Source: Dyadobacter jiangsuensis
GTDB lineage: Bacteria > Bacteroidota > Bacteroidia > Cytophagales > Spirosomataceae
Assembly: GCF_003014695.1 (NCBI RefSeq)
Contig: NZ_PYAS01000005.1
Location: forward strand, 310,001-374,000
Length of the DNA stretch: 64,000 bases
Reading direction: 5' to 3'
Shown here: piece by piece, positions 50,424 through 59,260 of the stretch
How the letters are laid out: every line of letters begins with the position of its first letter
How positions within the stretch are numbered: the stretch's first letter is position 1
The notes under the pieces: generated by a model
Told to the model about the DNA's origin: nothing
The model's input: only the letters and a program-made list of their open reading frames with translations
Databases searched by the model: none
Position numbers and translations under genes: made by a program

Positions 50424-52037
50424 ATGACCAGCCAGGAAAGCCTACCACACCTCATCGAAATCCTGAACCAGAAATACGAGCAGGTAAAGCTCGGCGGCGG
50501 CGCAAAAAAAATCGAAGCGCAGCATCAGAAGGGCAAACTCACCGCACGTGAAAGGATCGACTACCTGACCGATCCGGGCTCGCATTTCCTCGAAATCGGC
50601 GCATTTGTCGGCGATGGCATGTATGAAGAAGAAGGCGGCTGCCCGTCGGGCGGCGTGGTGACAGGTATTGGATATGTTTCAGGAAAACAATGCATGATCG
50701 TCGCCAACGACGCCACGGTGAAAGCCGGTGCGTGGTTCCCGATTGCGGCCAAAAAGAACTTGCGCGCACAGGAAATCGCAATGGAGAACCGCCTTCCGGT
50801 CATTTACCTTGTGGATAGTGCGGGTGTGTTCCTGCCGATGCAGGCGGAAGTATTTGCCGATAAGGAGCATTTCGGCCGCATTTTCAGGAATAATGCACAA
50901 ATGTCGGCCATAGGTATCGTGCAGATCTCGGCCATTATGGGCGCTTGTGTAGCAGGCGGAGCCTATTTGCCGATCATGTCCGACGAGGCTTTCATTGTGG
51001 AAGGTACCGGTTCGGTGTTTTTGGCCGGGCCTTATCTGGTCAAATCGTCGATCGGCGAAGATATCGATGCGGAGTCGCTCGGCGGGGCAGCTATGCATTG
51101 CGAAATCTCCGGCGTTACCGACAACAAGTTTCCCGACGATAAATCCTGCCTGGATGCCATCAAAAGACATATTGATAAAATAGGGAAACCATTATCCGCC
51201 GGTTTTGACCGCAAAAGCCCGCAAATACCTGTCCGCCGGCCGGAAGAGATTTACAACCTGCTTCCTACCGACCGACTGAAACCCTACGACGTGCTGCCTA
51301 TTCTGGAGTGCATGGTGGATAACTCGGAACTCGACGAGTACAAACCCGATTATGGCAAAACCCTCATATGCGCTTATGCGCGTGTGGACGGCTGGGCGGT
51401 TGGCATCGTCGCCAACCAACGTAAAATGGTACGCTCCGGCAAAGGCGAAATGCAAATGGGCGGAGTCATTTATGCCGAAGCAGCCGACAAGGCCGCCCGT
51501 TTTATCATGAATTGCAACCAGAAAAAGATTCCGCTTGTTTTCTTCCATGATGTGACCGGCTTTATGGTCGGCAGTCGTGCGGAGCAGGGAGGCATTATCA
51601 AAGACGGCGCTAAAATGGTGAATGCAGTGGCCAACTCAGTGGTACCGAAGTTTACATTCATTATCGGGAACTCCTATGGAGCGGGTAACTACGCCATGTG
51701 CGGTAAGGCCTACGACCCGCGACTGATATTTGCCTGGCCGACGGCCCAAATGGCGGTGATGAGCGGCGCTACGGCTGCCCGTACCTTGCTGCAAGTACAA
51801 ACAGCTACCCTGAAAGCAAAAGGCGAGACGATTACGCCCGAGGCGGAAAAGGAATTACTGAACCAGATTACTGATCGCTACAACCAGGAATTATCTCCTT
51901 ACTATGCCGCCGCGCGGCTTTGGGTCGATGGCATTATCGATCCTGTGGAAACGCGGCGCATTATCTCGGAAGGCATTAAAGCCGCCGACCAGGCACCCAT
52001 TGAAAAACCATTCAATGTGGGTGTCATTCAAGTTTAA
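50424..52037 (+). CDS. Acyl-CoA carboxylase beta subunit (methylcrotonyl-CoA type)
   Basis: A 537-residue carboxyltransferase subunit of a biotin-dependent acyl-CoA carboxylase. The two crotonase-like halves have VIYLVDSAGVFLPMQAEVF (about 129-147), MGACVAGGAYLPIMSDEAFI and later VFFHDVTGFMVGSRAEQGGI (about 372-391) and NSYGAGNYAMCGKAYDPRL. The first half resembles methylcrotonyl-CoA carboxylase more than propionyl-CoA carboxylase, which would place it in leucine breakdown. The biotin-carrying alpha subunit is not adjacent. The start is fixed by the promoter at 50351-50382. The dehydrogenase gene follows 21 bp later, presumably on the same transcript. Confidence 0.85.
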   Translation: MTSQESLPHLIEILNQKYEQVKLGGGAKKIEAQHQKGKLTARERIDYLTDPGSHFLEIGAFVGDGMYEEEGGCPSGGVVTGIGYVSGKQCMIVANDATVKAGAWFPIAAKKNLRAQEIAMENRLPVIYLVDSAGVFLPMQAEVFADKEHFGRIFRNNAQMSAIGIVQISAIMGACVAGGAYLPIMSDEAFIVEGTGSVFLAGPYLVKSSIGEDIDAESLGGAAMHCEISGVTDNKFPDDKSCLDAIKRHIDKIGKPLSAGFDRKSPQIPVRRPEEIYNLLPTDRLKPYDVLPILECMVDNSELDEYKPDYGKTLICAYARVDGWAVGIVANQRKMVRSGKGEMQMGGVIYAEAADKAARFIMNCNQKKIPLVFFHDVTGFMVGSRAEQGGIIKDGAKMVNAVANSVVPKFTFIIGNSYGAGNYAMCGKAYDPRLIFAWPTAQMAVMSGATAARTLLQVQTATLKAKGETITPEAEKELLNQITDRYNQELSPYYAAARLWVDGIIDPVETRRIISEGIKAADQAPIEKPFNVGVIQV

Positions 52038-52058
52038 TTGTAATCTAAACCTGTTATT

Positions 52059-52943
52059 ATGTCTGAAAAAATAGCGTTTCTCGGACTCGGGAACCTTGGT
52101 ACTCCTATCGCTGAAAGCCTGCTCGAAGCGGGTTATGAATTGGTCGTTTGGAACAGAACTGCCTCCAAGGCGGAGCCATTGATCAAACTCGGTGCCACCG
52201 TGGTGGAAAACCCCATCGACGCCATTACTCCCGGTGGGCTCGTATTTTCAGTCCTCGCCGACGATGCGGCAGTGGAAGAACTGTTTTCGATGGAACTCGT
52301 CGAAAAGCTCGGAAAAGACGGTGTGCATATTTCCATGAGCACCATTTCGCCTGAGACCTCGCGCCAGCTCGCGCAGATACACGAGTGGTATAGCGCACAT
52401 TACGTGGGCGCGCCCATATTCGCCCGCCCGGAGGCCGTACGCGCAAAAGTGGGTAACATTTGTCTTTCGGGCAATGCAGCCGCGAAAGAGCGCATTAAGC
52501 CTATCGTTCAAAGTTTCGTAAAAGGCGTATTTGATTTTGGAGATGATCCGGGGGCCGCGAATGTGATCAAGCTGGCAGGAAACTTCATGATCGCGTGCAG
52601 CCTCGAAATGATGGGCGAAGCATTCACGATGGCCGAAAAGAATGGTATTTCAAGACAAAGCATTTACGAAATGCTCACCTCAACCTTGTTTGCAGCCCCT
52701 ATTTTCCAGAATTACGGTAAAATAGTGGCACAGCATGCCTATGAGCCCGTCGCATTCCGCTATCCGCTCGGTTTGAAAGACATTAACCTAACACTTCAAA
52801 CCGCCTCGGACGTAAATGCGCCGATGCCTTTTGCGGATATTATCAAGAACCGCTTCATTTCCGGCCTGGCCAAAGGTCGCGAAAACCTCGACTGGGGTGC
52901 ATTGGCGCTGGGAGCGTCCGACGATGCCGGCCTGACGAAGTAG
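52059..52943 (+). CDS. Beta-hydroxyacid dehydrogenase family oxidoreductase
   Basis: A 294-residue NAD(P)-dependent enzyme of the 3-hydroxyisobutyrate dehydrogenase/GLYR1 family. The nucleotide-binding loop is FLGLGNLGTPIAESLLEAGY (about 6-25). The substrate-binding STISPETS lies at about 95-102, and the catalytic Lys is in NVIKLAGNFMI (about 168-178). The branch has GAPIFARPEAVRAKVGNICL, common to the GLYR1-like reductases. The substrate cannot be settled: a small aldehyde such as glyoxylate or succinic semialdehyde, or a branched-chain intermediate, is possible. It is probably co-transcribed with the carboxylase. Confidence 0.82.
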   Translation: MSEKIAFLGLGNLGTPIAESLLEAGYELVVWNRTASKAEPLIKLGATVVENPIDAITPGGLVFSVLADDAAVEELFSMELVEKLGKDGVHISMSTISPETSRQLAQIHEWYSAHYVGAPIFARPEAVRAKVGNICLSGNAAAKERIKPIVQSFVKGVFDFGDDPGAANVIKLAGNFMIACSLEMMGEAFTMAEKNGISRQSIYEMLTSTLFAAPIFQNYGKIVAQHAYEPVAFRYPLGLKDINLTLQTASDVNAPMPFADIIKNRFISGLAKGRENLDWGALALGASDDAGLTK

Positions 52944-52952
52944 CCACAAAAA

Positions 52953-52994
52953 AGCCGATTCAGCGTGTCCCTGACAGAGCACACGGAATCGGCT
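52953..52994 (+). terminator. Hairpin after the dehydrogenase gene
   Basis: An outer stem AGCCGATT / AATCGGCT and inner stem CGTGT / ACACG, 10 bp after the stop. No T run follows, so termination is uncertain. Confidence 0.45.
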
Positions 52995-53009
52995 AAATAT
53001 TGACGGCGC

Positions 53010-53058
53010 GTGCCAACCTCCGGGTTGGCACTACCTATGTCGCCGATCTCTGATCGGC
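53010..53058. repeat. Two adjacent palindromes
   Basis: Hairpin one is GTGCCAACC / GGTTGGCAC (53010-53031) with a 4-nt loop. Hairpin two is GCCGATC / GATCGGC (53042-53058) with a 3-nt loop. The layout resembles the first two hairpins of the 19515 cluster, though the stem sequences differ. Confidence 0.75.
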
Positions 53059-53070
53059 CATGCTATATCG

Positions 53071-53646
53071 TTATCGCCCGACCTGCTCGCTGTAACGCCG
53101 CGGGTCATACCCTTTCGCAAACAGCGGATATTGGTCAAAAATGCGCCTTACAACGCTTCGGTAATGGTTATTGGAACCTTCCGTTCCTTTGAATATCCCC
53201 GAAGCATAGCCTCTCCAAACCACCTGGTCACTTTCCGCGTCGATTAGTGAGACAATCAATGTGCCCTTGTCGAGCGCATATTTGATCGGTTCATAGCGGA
53301 ATCCCTCATTCTCCGTATCTACCCAGTTCTTGATCACCGGCTGCATATAGCCCTGGTAACGCAGGTTATCGTAGAAAATACCATAATTCACCAGCAGCGT
53401 AGGCTTTTCGGCAGTGAGCTTATAGCCCCTTACCTGCATCTGGCGACGGATCGCCTCATAAATTTCGGTGCAAAGATTATTGGTATCCCTCTCACATTCC
53501 AGAAACGTATAAGAAGAGTAATCTTTAAAATTGGTTTCGTAGCTGTAATCATGCTCCACAAACACTTTCCGGCCACTGGAACACCCTGCAATCACGACTA
53601 CGAGCAGTAAAGCAGCATAAATAGAAATAGACCTCAGCATAAGCAT
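53071..53646 (-). CDS. DUF4136 lipoprotein
   Basis: A 191-residue lipoprotein with the signal LLLVVVIAGCSSGRK, where the lipobox Cys is about residue 22. The DUF4136 domain has FKDYSSYTFLECERDTNN at the start and YEAIRRQMQVRGYKLTAEKP, then GTLIVSLIDAESDQVVWRGY, typical of the family. Function unknown; it is probably an envelope protein. The start could be the ATG at 53646 or two codons later (MLRSISIY). It stands alone between the dehydrogenase and aroB genes. Confidence 0.8.
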   Translation of the reverse strand: MLMLRSISIYAALLLVVVIAGCSSGRKVFVEHDYSYETNFKDYSSYTFLECERDTNNLCTEIYEAIRRQMQVRGYKLTAEKPTLLVNYGIFYDNLRYQGYMQPVIKNWVDTENEGFRYEPIKYALDKGTLIVSLIDAESDQVVWRGYASGIFKGTEGSNNHYRSVVRRIFDQYPLFAKGYDPRRYSEQVGR

Positions 53647-53737
53647 TTAAATTTGTCAGGTTGTGAATTAAGATATATCAAGAATGTATTTTGAATACTC
53701 CTCTTACACCACCAATAGCTTATGCCGCACTGTAAAT

Positions 53738-54772
53738 CTATCCCAAATAATAAGCTATTGATCTGCGCATTTCAGCTGCCGTTACTACGATGTCAAAGGC
53801 ACATTGCCCGGCCCCACTCAGCAATGAAAACCTGATTTCTTTTCCTTTATTCTTCTTGTCTTGCCGCGTCAGCGCGATAATCTCCTCGATATCCTCCGGT
53901 TTGATCTTCACCTTGCCGTACGTCGCGAACAAGAACTCCTCAATATCTGTCAGCGTCTGCTGATCGATCATTTTCCGCTCGAACGACAGGTAGGCTTCCA
54001 TAATCATCCCCACCGCAATCGCTTCCCCGTGGAAAAGCCGCTGATTAGCAGGTTTATTCAAAAAGCACGTCTCCACCGCGTGGCCGAGCGTATGCCCGAA
54101 ATTCAATATCTTCCGCAAGCCTTTTTCCGTCGGGTCCTGATCCACTACCTGCTGCTTAATCTTCACCGAATGCGCAATCAGGTCCGGCCATTTCTGCTCT
54201 TCAAAATCCTTAGCCCGGATTTCTTCCCATTTCGCACCGTCGGCGATCAGGCAATGCTTGACAATCTCTGCAAATCCCGAACGTATCTCCCGCTCCGGCA
54301 AAGTCTTCAAAAACACCGGATCGATGAGCACGCTTTTCGGGATATTGAATACGCCCAGATGGTTTTTAAACCCCTGAAAATCAATCCCCAATTTCCCTCC
54401 CACACTAGCGTCCACCTGCGAAAGCAAGGTCGTCGGAACCTGGATAAAATCTATTCCACGCTTATACACCGCGGCGCAGAAACCACCCATGTCGCCGATC
54501 ACCCCTCCGCCCACATTGATCACCAATGCATGCCGGTCGAGTTCGTCTTTCGTCATGGCCTCCCAGATTTTCTCGCAAGTCGCCAATGTCTTATGCGCCT
54601 CGCCGCTGGGAACGGTTACAATACTATGCTTGGGCAAAAACGCCTTCAAAATCGGATAACAGTGCCGTTTGGTGTTGTTATCGGCTATTACTATAATTTT
54701 TGAATACTGCTTGGAACTCAAAAAATCCGGTAGACTCTCGCCTATCGGTGCAATTACTACTGACTGGTTCAT
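53738..54772 (-). CDS. aroB: 3-dehydroquinate synthase
   Basis: A 344-residue AroB, the second enzyme of the shikimate pathway, which closes DAHP into 3-dehydroquinate using NAD and a divalent metal. The NAD-binding region is NVGGGVIGDMGGFCAAVYKR (about 86-105), followed by QVPTTLLSQVDASVGGKLGI (about 111-130). Metal ligands lie in LNFGHTLGHAVE (about 222-233) and LFHGEAIAVGM. The length is slightly short for the family but all motifs are present. A good promoter lies upstream (54875-54903). Confidence 0.95.
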   Translation of the reverse strand: MNQSVVIAPIGESLPDFLSSKQYSKIIVIADNNTKRHCYPILKAFLPKHSIVTVPSGEAHKTLATCEKIWEAMTKDELDRHALVINVGGGVIGDMGGFCAAVYKRGIDFIQVPTTLLSQVDASVGGKLGIDFQGFKNHLGVFNIPKSVLIDPVFLKTLPEREIRSGFAEIVKHCLIADGAKWEEIRAKDFEEQKWPDLIAHSVKIKQQVVDQDPTEKGLRKILNFGHTLGHAVETCFLNKPANQRLFHGEAIAVGMIMEAYLSFERKMIDQQTLTDIEEFLFATYGKVKIKPEDIEEIIALTRQDKKNKGKEIRFSLLSGAGQCAFDIVVTAAEMRRSIAYYLG

Positions 54773-54874
54773 TCTAGACTATCATTGAGACGGGCTCATC
54801 ACAGATACGATGAGTGCAACCAAATGGATGCGTTGATTTCCAGTATTTTAAAATAAAATTTTGGAAAACCATTT

Positions 54875-54903
54875 TAAAGATAGCAATTATTATGCTTATC
54901 AAA
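54875..54903 (-). promoter_or_regulatory. Promoter of aroB
   Basis: The minus strand has TTTG (54900-54903), a 17-bp spacer and TATCTTTA (54875-54882), one mismatch from TAnnTTTG. It predicts a leader of about 97 nt. Confidence 0.5.
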
Positions 54904-55007
54904 TAATCATTTAGATTTTGTATCCCGAGAAATTTTTCCACAGGTCGCATTCCCAGTTCAAATGCCTGTGCCACGGCTCGTTTGCTTTTTATTTCGTAAA
55001 ATTGCCG

Positions 55008-55037
55008 TTTGGTTAAGATTATCCACCTTTATCTTCA
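55008..55037 (+). promoter_or_regulatory. Candidate promoter of the VOC gene
   Basis: TTTG (55008-55011), an 18-bp spacer and TATCTTCA (55030-55037), two mismatches from TAnnTTTG, 16 bp before the ATG. The rest of the 280-bp gap to aroB holds no gene. Confidence 0.35.
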
Positions 55038-55052
55038 TAATAACTGCAACAA

Positions 55053-56111
55053 ATGAGTGCTCCGCTGATCTCTGGAATTCAACAGGTAGGAATTGGTTGC
55101 CAGAACGTGCCTGAAACCTGGAAATGGTACCGGCAAGTGCTGGGTTTCGACGTTCCCATATTCGATGAAAAAGCGGATGCGCCGCTCATGACGCCCTACA
55201 CCGGCGGCAAAGTACAATCGCGGCAGGCGGCCCTGGTTCTCAATATGGCCGGAGGCGGCGGATTGGAAATCTGGTCGTTCACCAGCCGCGTTTCGCAACC
55301 TGCGAATTTCAAGGTGGAGATCGGCGACCTCGGCATTAATGCCATCCGTTTCAAAGCTCCGGACGTTAAAAAGGCACATGACTGGGTGAAGAGCCATTCC
55401 AAAGAAGCGACCGGCCCGCTTGCCAAGTTGCCCGAAGGCGAAGGCTTCTGGGGAACCGACCCATATGGTAATGTATTTCAGATCACCAGCGATGCTACCT
55501 GGTTTCAGACTAAGGGCAAAAACGTAGGTGGCGTAGCTGGCGTCGTAATCGGCGTATCGGACATAGATAAGGCCGCTGTCTTTTATCAGAACCTGCTGCA
55601 ACCGCTGAACATCGTTTACGACAAAACAGGCGTTTTCGAAGACCTGCCGACCTCCATTCCCGGCCAGCGTTTCCGCCGAATGCTCCTTCGCAAAAGCTTT
55701 ACGCCTGATGGTGCATTCAGCCGCCTGCTGGGCGACGTGCAGATCGAGCTCGTGCAAGCGCTCGACCGCACCCCTAAAAAGATATTCGAAAACCGCTACT
55801 GGGGCGATTGCGGATACATTCACCTGTGTTTCGACACACTGGATATGGACGCACTGAAAACCAAACTGCAAGCGCAAGGTTACCCATTCACCATCGACAG
55901 CGAGAGCTCATTCGGTATGGAAAATGCGGCGGGGCGCTTCGCCTACCTGGAAGATCCTGATGGAACGTTGATCGAACTCGTAGAAACGCACAAGGTTCCT
56001 ATTCTGAAAAAGCTGGGCTGGTTTTTGGATTTGCAAAAACGAGGATTAAGAAAACCCCTGCCGAACTGGATGTTGAAGGCGATGGGGTTAGGGAAGGTGA
56101 AAGATAAATAA
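55053..56111 (+). CDS. Two-domain VOC (glyoxalase/dioxygenase) family protein
   Basis: A 352-residue protein with two vicinal-oxygen-chelate domains, at about 7-145 and 160-305. Each has the opening beta strand and helix (IQQVGIGCQNVPETWKWYRQ, then GVVIGVSDIDKAAVFYQNLL) and a closing acidic strand (DPYGNVFQITSD; DPDGTLIELVETHKVP). A metal site made of His or Gln with Glu is possible, with Gln in GIQQVG, and His in YIHLCFDT and Glu in LIELVE in the second half. The C-terminal 45 residues are a basic tail. Substrate unknown; the group includes dioxygenases and isomerases. A terminator follows. Confidence 0.75.
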   Translation: MSAPLISGIQQVGIGCQNVPETWKWYRQVLGFDVPIFDEKADAPLMTPYTGGKVQSRQAALVLNMAGGGGLEIWSFTSRVSQPANFKVEIGDLGINAIRFKAPDVKKAHDWVKSHSKEATGPLAKLPEGEGFWGTDPYGNVFQITSDATWFQTKGKNVGGVAGVVIGVSDIDKAAVFYQNLLQPLNIVYDKTGVFEDLPTSIPGQRFRRMLLRKSFTPDGAFSRLLGDVQIELVQALDRTPKKIFENRYWGDCGYIHLCFDTLDMDALKTKLQAQGYPFTIDSESSFGMENAAGRFAYLEDPDGTLIELVETHKVPILKKLGWFLDLQKRGLRKPLPNWMLKAMGLGKVKDK

Positions 56112-56144
56112 TACAAATTGCACCTTTCTTAAATACAATTATTT

Positions 56145-56197
56145 GAGATTAACCATGCAAATTTGCACTTGACTTGCAAATTTGCATGGTTAATCTC
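56145..56197. terminator. Perfect 23-bp stem-loop between convergent genes
   Basis: Arms at 56145-56167 and 56175-56197, 23 bp without mismatch, with a 7-nt loop and a T run after it on the plus strand. Each arm contains the self-palindrome TGCAAATTTGCA. It separates the VOC gene from the acyltransferase gene. Confidence 0.8.
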
Positions 56198-56218
56198 TTT
56201 TTGGTCAAGCCAAAGGCC

Positions 56219-57199
56219 TCACCATTTGCTGCCTATCCAGGCCAGTAACGGCAAACCAACAAACACACCCAATCCAACTTGCCAGCCCACAAATACAGCG
56301 ACGATAATGGAAAGCAGCGCGACAATCACAGGATACAAATACAGCAGCATACCAAACAGCACAGAATCATAAAAAACCGACCGCGCGGTAAGCTTAGCTG
56401 CTTTGCCCTCGAAGAAAGAATATAATGGCAAATGAACCGTACGTCCGATCCACCCAATGGCGCCTGGTAATGGGTTACTTTTCGCTTTCGGTGTTGCGCA
56501 CTGATCAAAGAACGCATTGAGCTGGCGTTGCTGCTCGGCTTTCGGTAAGTCGGCGGGAACAGTGAGGATTTCGGCGTTCATCTTCTGATCGAGGATTTCG
56601 TTGAATTCCCGGAGCCATTTTTCATATTCCTGCGGACTGGTCTGGATGTCGTCCGCAGCAATGGCTTCCCCGAAATTCAAGGAAACGCGTTTACCGGGGC
56701 CACGGAAGTTTTCGTAGTTGAGGCCGGTCGGAATGACTTTCATACTTTGCAGCGCGTCGTCGCCATACCAGATTTTATAGGCCATCCGCGCAGTACCTTT
56801 GCCGAGGGGCCGAAGGCGCCATTCATTTACACAAATACCTTCGGAAAACACGACTACCGCATCGCCCTTTTTCAGCGCATCATGGCTTTCCTGTGCAGTA
56901 ACATCATGATTTTTAACATATTGCCGACCTTCCGAACCACGAAAAACCGGGATCAGGTTGATCTGCCGGAGCCAGAATGCGGCCGCTTTTTTACGGAACA
57001 CGTCGCCGCGAGTGAGCGTATGAATGGGTTGTTCCAAAACAGAACCGATGACTACGGCATCGAAAAAAGAATCGGGATGGTTGGAGGCCAGCAGCAGCGG
57101 CGCCCCTTTGGGTAATTTATCGAAATTGACTACGCAAAGCTTTCTCAGATAAATAGGCAATGCCAGACGGACCAGAAAACGCGAGAAATAGTAAAACAA
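56219..57199 (-). CDS. Lysophospholipid acyltransferase-type protein (PlsC-like)
   Basis: A 326-residue membrane-associated acyltransferase. The catalytic H-X4-D motif is ASNHPDSFFDAVVIG (about 37-51), and the EGTR-type motif is replaced by FSEGICVNEWRLRPLGKGTA (about 128-147). Two or three hydrophobic segments lie in the C-terminal part (about 275-325). It probably acylates lysophosphatidic acid or another glycerolipid. The extended C-terminal membrane part is unlike short PlsC, but such longer forms are common in Bacteroidota. A TAnnTTTG promoter of the divergent gene lies 88 bp upstream. Confidence 0.78.
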   Translation of the reverse strand: MFYYFSRFLVRLALPIYLRKLCVVNFDKLPKGAPLLLASNHPDSFFDAVVIGSVLEQPIHTLTRGDVFRKKAAAFWLRQINLIPVFRGSEGRQYVKNHDVTAQESHDALKKGDAVVVFSEGICVNEWRLRPLGKGTARMAYKIWYGDDALQSMKVIPTGLNYENFRGPGKRVSLNFGEAIAADDIQTSPQEYEKWLREFNEILDQKMNAEILTVPADLPKAEQQRQLNAFFDQCATPKAKSNPLPGAIGWIGRTVHLPLYSFFEGKAAKLTARSVFYDSVLFGMLLYLYPVIVALLSIIVAVFVGWQVGLGVFVGLPLLAWIGSKW

Positions 57200-57286
57200 A
57201 GTTCAAAAAGTAAGTTTTTGCAAAATTATGGGATTATTTTTTTATTCAATCCTAACGGCCAGGGTATTCTGCTCCGGCGAGTTTGC

Positions 57287-57294
57287 TACCTTTG
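57287..57294 (+). promoter_or_regulatory. -7 element of the phosphotransferase-HAD pair
   Basis: TACCTTTG, an exact TAnnTTTG, 32 bp before the ATG at 57327. No clear -33 box is seen. Confidence 0.5.
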
Positions 57295-57326
57295 GTGCCA
57301 TCTGTAAAGCCTAATGCGAGATTGGA

Positions 57327-58367
57327 ATGCGTTTAAAAGATTATCCCGAAATTATCCGGAAAGCCTGGGCAGGGTTTGATAGTTCGATCGGGGTCAAATT
57401 TGTAGAAGATATCAGTGCCAAAGTTTCGACTAATCACGTTTTCCGCGTCACGCTCGACAATGACGACAAGGTGGTTGCGAAGCTTTCCTATTTTGGGAAA
57501 TACGAACATTTCAAGGAGGACCACCGGATTATCCAGGCCCTTTCCAATAACCTGCTTTATCCTTTCGAGAATGTCCTTGCGAAGTCGCTGGTCAAGAATA
57601 ACCAGGTTTATACCTATCGTTACCAGGAAGATTTTGTGGATACCTGGGTGGTGTTTTACAACCCTATCCGCGCCATGAACCGGATGCCGCGGCGCCTGGA
57701 AGAAGAGCACATCCGAAAGCTGGGTACCGAAGCCGCCAAATTCCACCAGGCCTGTTTCCGGGCGAGCCGGTCGATTCCAAAATCGTCCAAAAACCTCCGT
57801 ACCGACATTCATCATTTGCTGGAAATCCTGGAAACCGATACCGGCCAGTACGAACATCGCGGGTACATCCATATTCTCAAAAAGCAATGCGATATTTTCA
57901 TGAAAAATATCCAGCGCCTGAATGTCAGCTCGTTCGACCTCATGCCTGTTTTCGTGGACTGGAACATCGGGAATTTCTCGGTTACCGACGATATGAAACT
58001 ATTTTCACGCTGGGACTACGACTGGTTCCGCGTGTCGTCGCGGGTAATGGATTTTTACTTTTTCAGCAGGGTATGTTCCAATGTCGGCGACCGCACGGTA
58101 TTCAGTTACCTCATCGGGCCGCTGATGGAAGAGCGGTTCCTGATGTTTTTGCAGGAATACCACAAGGTTTATCCGCTCACCGAGAATGAAGTCCGCTTCA
58201 TGAAGGAAGCATATCGCTTTTTTATATTGAATTATGTGATCAAATATGGCAAATACTTTTTCCACCGCTCGTATTGCACCAAGTTGCAGCGCGAGGCTTA
58301 TGAGCTGTATTTCCCGTCAATCGACGGTTTTGACCCCGACAAGATCCTCCGCGCCCTGAAAATCTAG
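57327..58367 (+). CDS. Aminoglycoside phosphotransferase-fold protein, function unknown
   Basis: A 346-residue protein with the layout of an APH/choline-kinase-fold enzyme. VFRVTLDNDDKVVAKLSYFG (about 38-57) matches the N-lobe with the ATP-binding Lys. The catalytic loop is at FVDWNIGNFSVTDDMK (about 210-225), where Asp and Asn occupy the D-x-x-x-x-N positions. The metal-binding Asp follows in SRWDYDWFRV (about 227-236). The usual His of the loop is not present, so activity is uncertain. It is 42 bp upstream of the HAD-IIA gene, and the two probably share the promoter at 57287. The substrate is not known. Confidence 0.65.
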   Translation: MRLKDYPEIIRKAWAGFDSSIGVKFVEDISAKVSTNHVFRVTLDNDDKVVAKLSYFGKYEHFKEDHRIIQALSNNLLYPFENVLAKSLVKNNQVYTYRYQEDFVDTWVVFYNPIRAMNRMPRRLEEEHIRKLGTEAAKFHQACFRASRSIPKSSKNLRTDIHHLLEILETDTGQYEHRGYIHILKKQCDIFMKNIQRLNVSSFDLMPVFVDWNIGNFSVTDDMKLFSRWDYDWFRVSSRVMDFYFFSRVCSNVGDRTVFSYLIGPLMEERFLMFLQEYHKVYPLTENEVRFMKEAYRFFILNYVIKYGKYFFHRSYCTKLQREAYELYFPSIDGFDPDKILRALKI

Positions 58368-58409
58368 CAACCTCCTTTCACACCCATTCACTCCCAAGAC
58401 ACCAACTGT

Positions 58410-59258
58410 ATGGTACTCGATAATTTTAAATCCGTTATCTCGAAATACGACGTTATTTTCTTCGACGCATTCGGCGTGCTCAAAACGTACAACGGGTTGA
58501 TCCCCGGCATTGAAAACACGTTTGCCTACCTGCGCGAACGCGGAAAGGACTTTTACGTGGTTACCAACGATGCCTCACGCAGCCCCGAGCAGCTGGCGCA
58601 AAGCTATGTGAACCTGGGCATCAACGATGTTACGCCCGACCGCATTATTTCGTCGGGTATGCTCGCCCGCGAGTACCTGGATTTGAAAGTGAGAAAAGGA
58701 ACTGTTGCCTATCTCGGCACCGAGAATTCCGCCCATTACATCGAGACTTCGGATTTAAAGACGCTCTCCATTCGGGAGCTGGACCTGAACAACGTATCGG
58801 ATATCAATGCATTGGTTTTCCTGGATGATGAAGGTTTCGACTGGAATACTGATCTGACCAAAACACTCAATCTGCTGCGCAAGCGAAACATTCCGGTGAT
58901 CGTGGCCAATACCGACAAGACTTACCCCGCTTCCAAAAGCCGCGTTTCGTTCGCCATCGGCGCGTTGGCGAAGATGATCGAAAATACCATCGGACGGGAG
59001 TTTATCCGCTTCGGTAAACCCGACCCGCAGATGTTCATCTTTGCCTATCAGCACATTAAAAACTACCCTAATGTGAGTAAAGCAGACATTTTGATGGTAG
59101 GTGACACATTGAACACCGACATTCTCGGTGGAAACAAATTCGGCCTCGACACCGCCCTCGTGCTCACAGGTAACACGCAAGCGGAAGACGCAGAAGTACG
59201 TATCCGCGCGACCGGTATTATCCCGACTTACATTTGCGTGTCGGCGGTGGTTGAATAG
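58410..59258 (+). CDS. HAD-IIA family phosphatase
   Basis: A 282-residue phosphatase of the HAD class IIA type (NagD/phosphoglycolate phosphatase relatives). Motif I is VIFFDAFGVLKTYNGLIPG (about 15-33), with the nucleophile Asp. The cap domain runs from about 85 to 180, and motif IV is DILMVGDTLNTDILGGNKFG (about 228-247). Motif II includes VVTNDASRSPEQLAQ. The substrate is unknown. It follows the phosphotransferase-fold gene, so a kinase-phosphatase pair acting on one metabolite is possible. It ends 2 bp from the convergent permease gene. Confidence 0.82.
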   Translation: MVLDNFKSVISKYDVIFFDAFGVLKTYNGLIPGIENTFAYLRERGKDFYVVTNDASRSPEQLAQSYVNLGINDVTPDRIISSGMLAREYLDLKVRKGTVAYLGTENSAHYIETSDLKTLSIRELDLNNVSDINALVFLDDEGFDWNTDLTKTLNLLRKRNIPVIVANTDKTYPASKSRVSFAIGALAKMIENTIGREFIRFGKPDPQMFIFAYQHIKNYPNVSKADILMVGDTLNTDILGGNKFGLDTALVLTGNTQAEDAEVRIRATGIIPTYICVSAVVE

Positions 59259-59260
59259 CC

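Noticed and set aside
53861..54703. 280-codon plus-strand frame opposite aroB
   Set aside because: The AroB motifs are on the minus strand; this reading has none.
54774..54974. 66-codon minus-strand frame upstream of aroB
   Set aside because: It covers the predicted aroB promoter and has no conserved feature.
55035..55877. 280-codon minus-strand frame opposite the VOC gene
   Set aside because: The plus strand shows two VOC domains. The minus reading has no domain.
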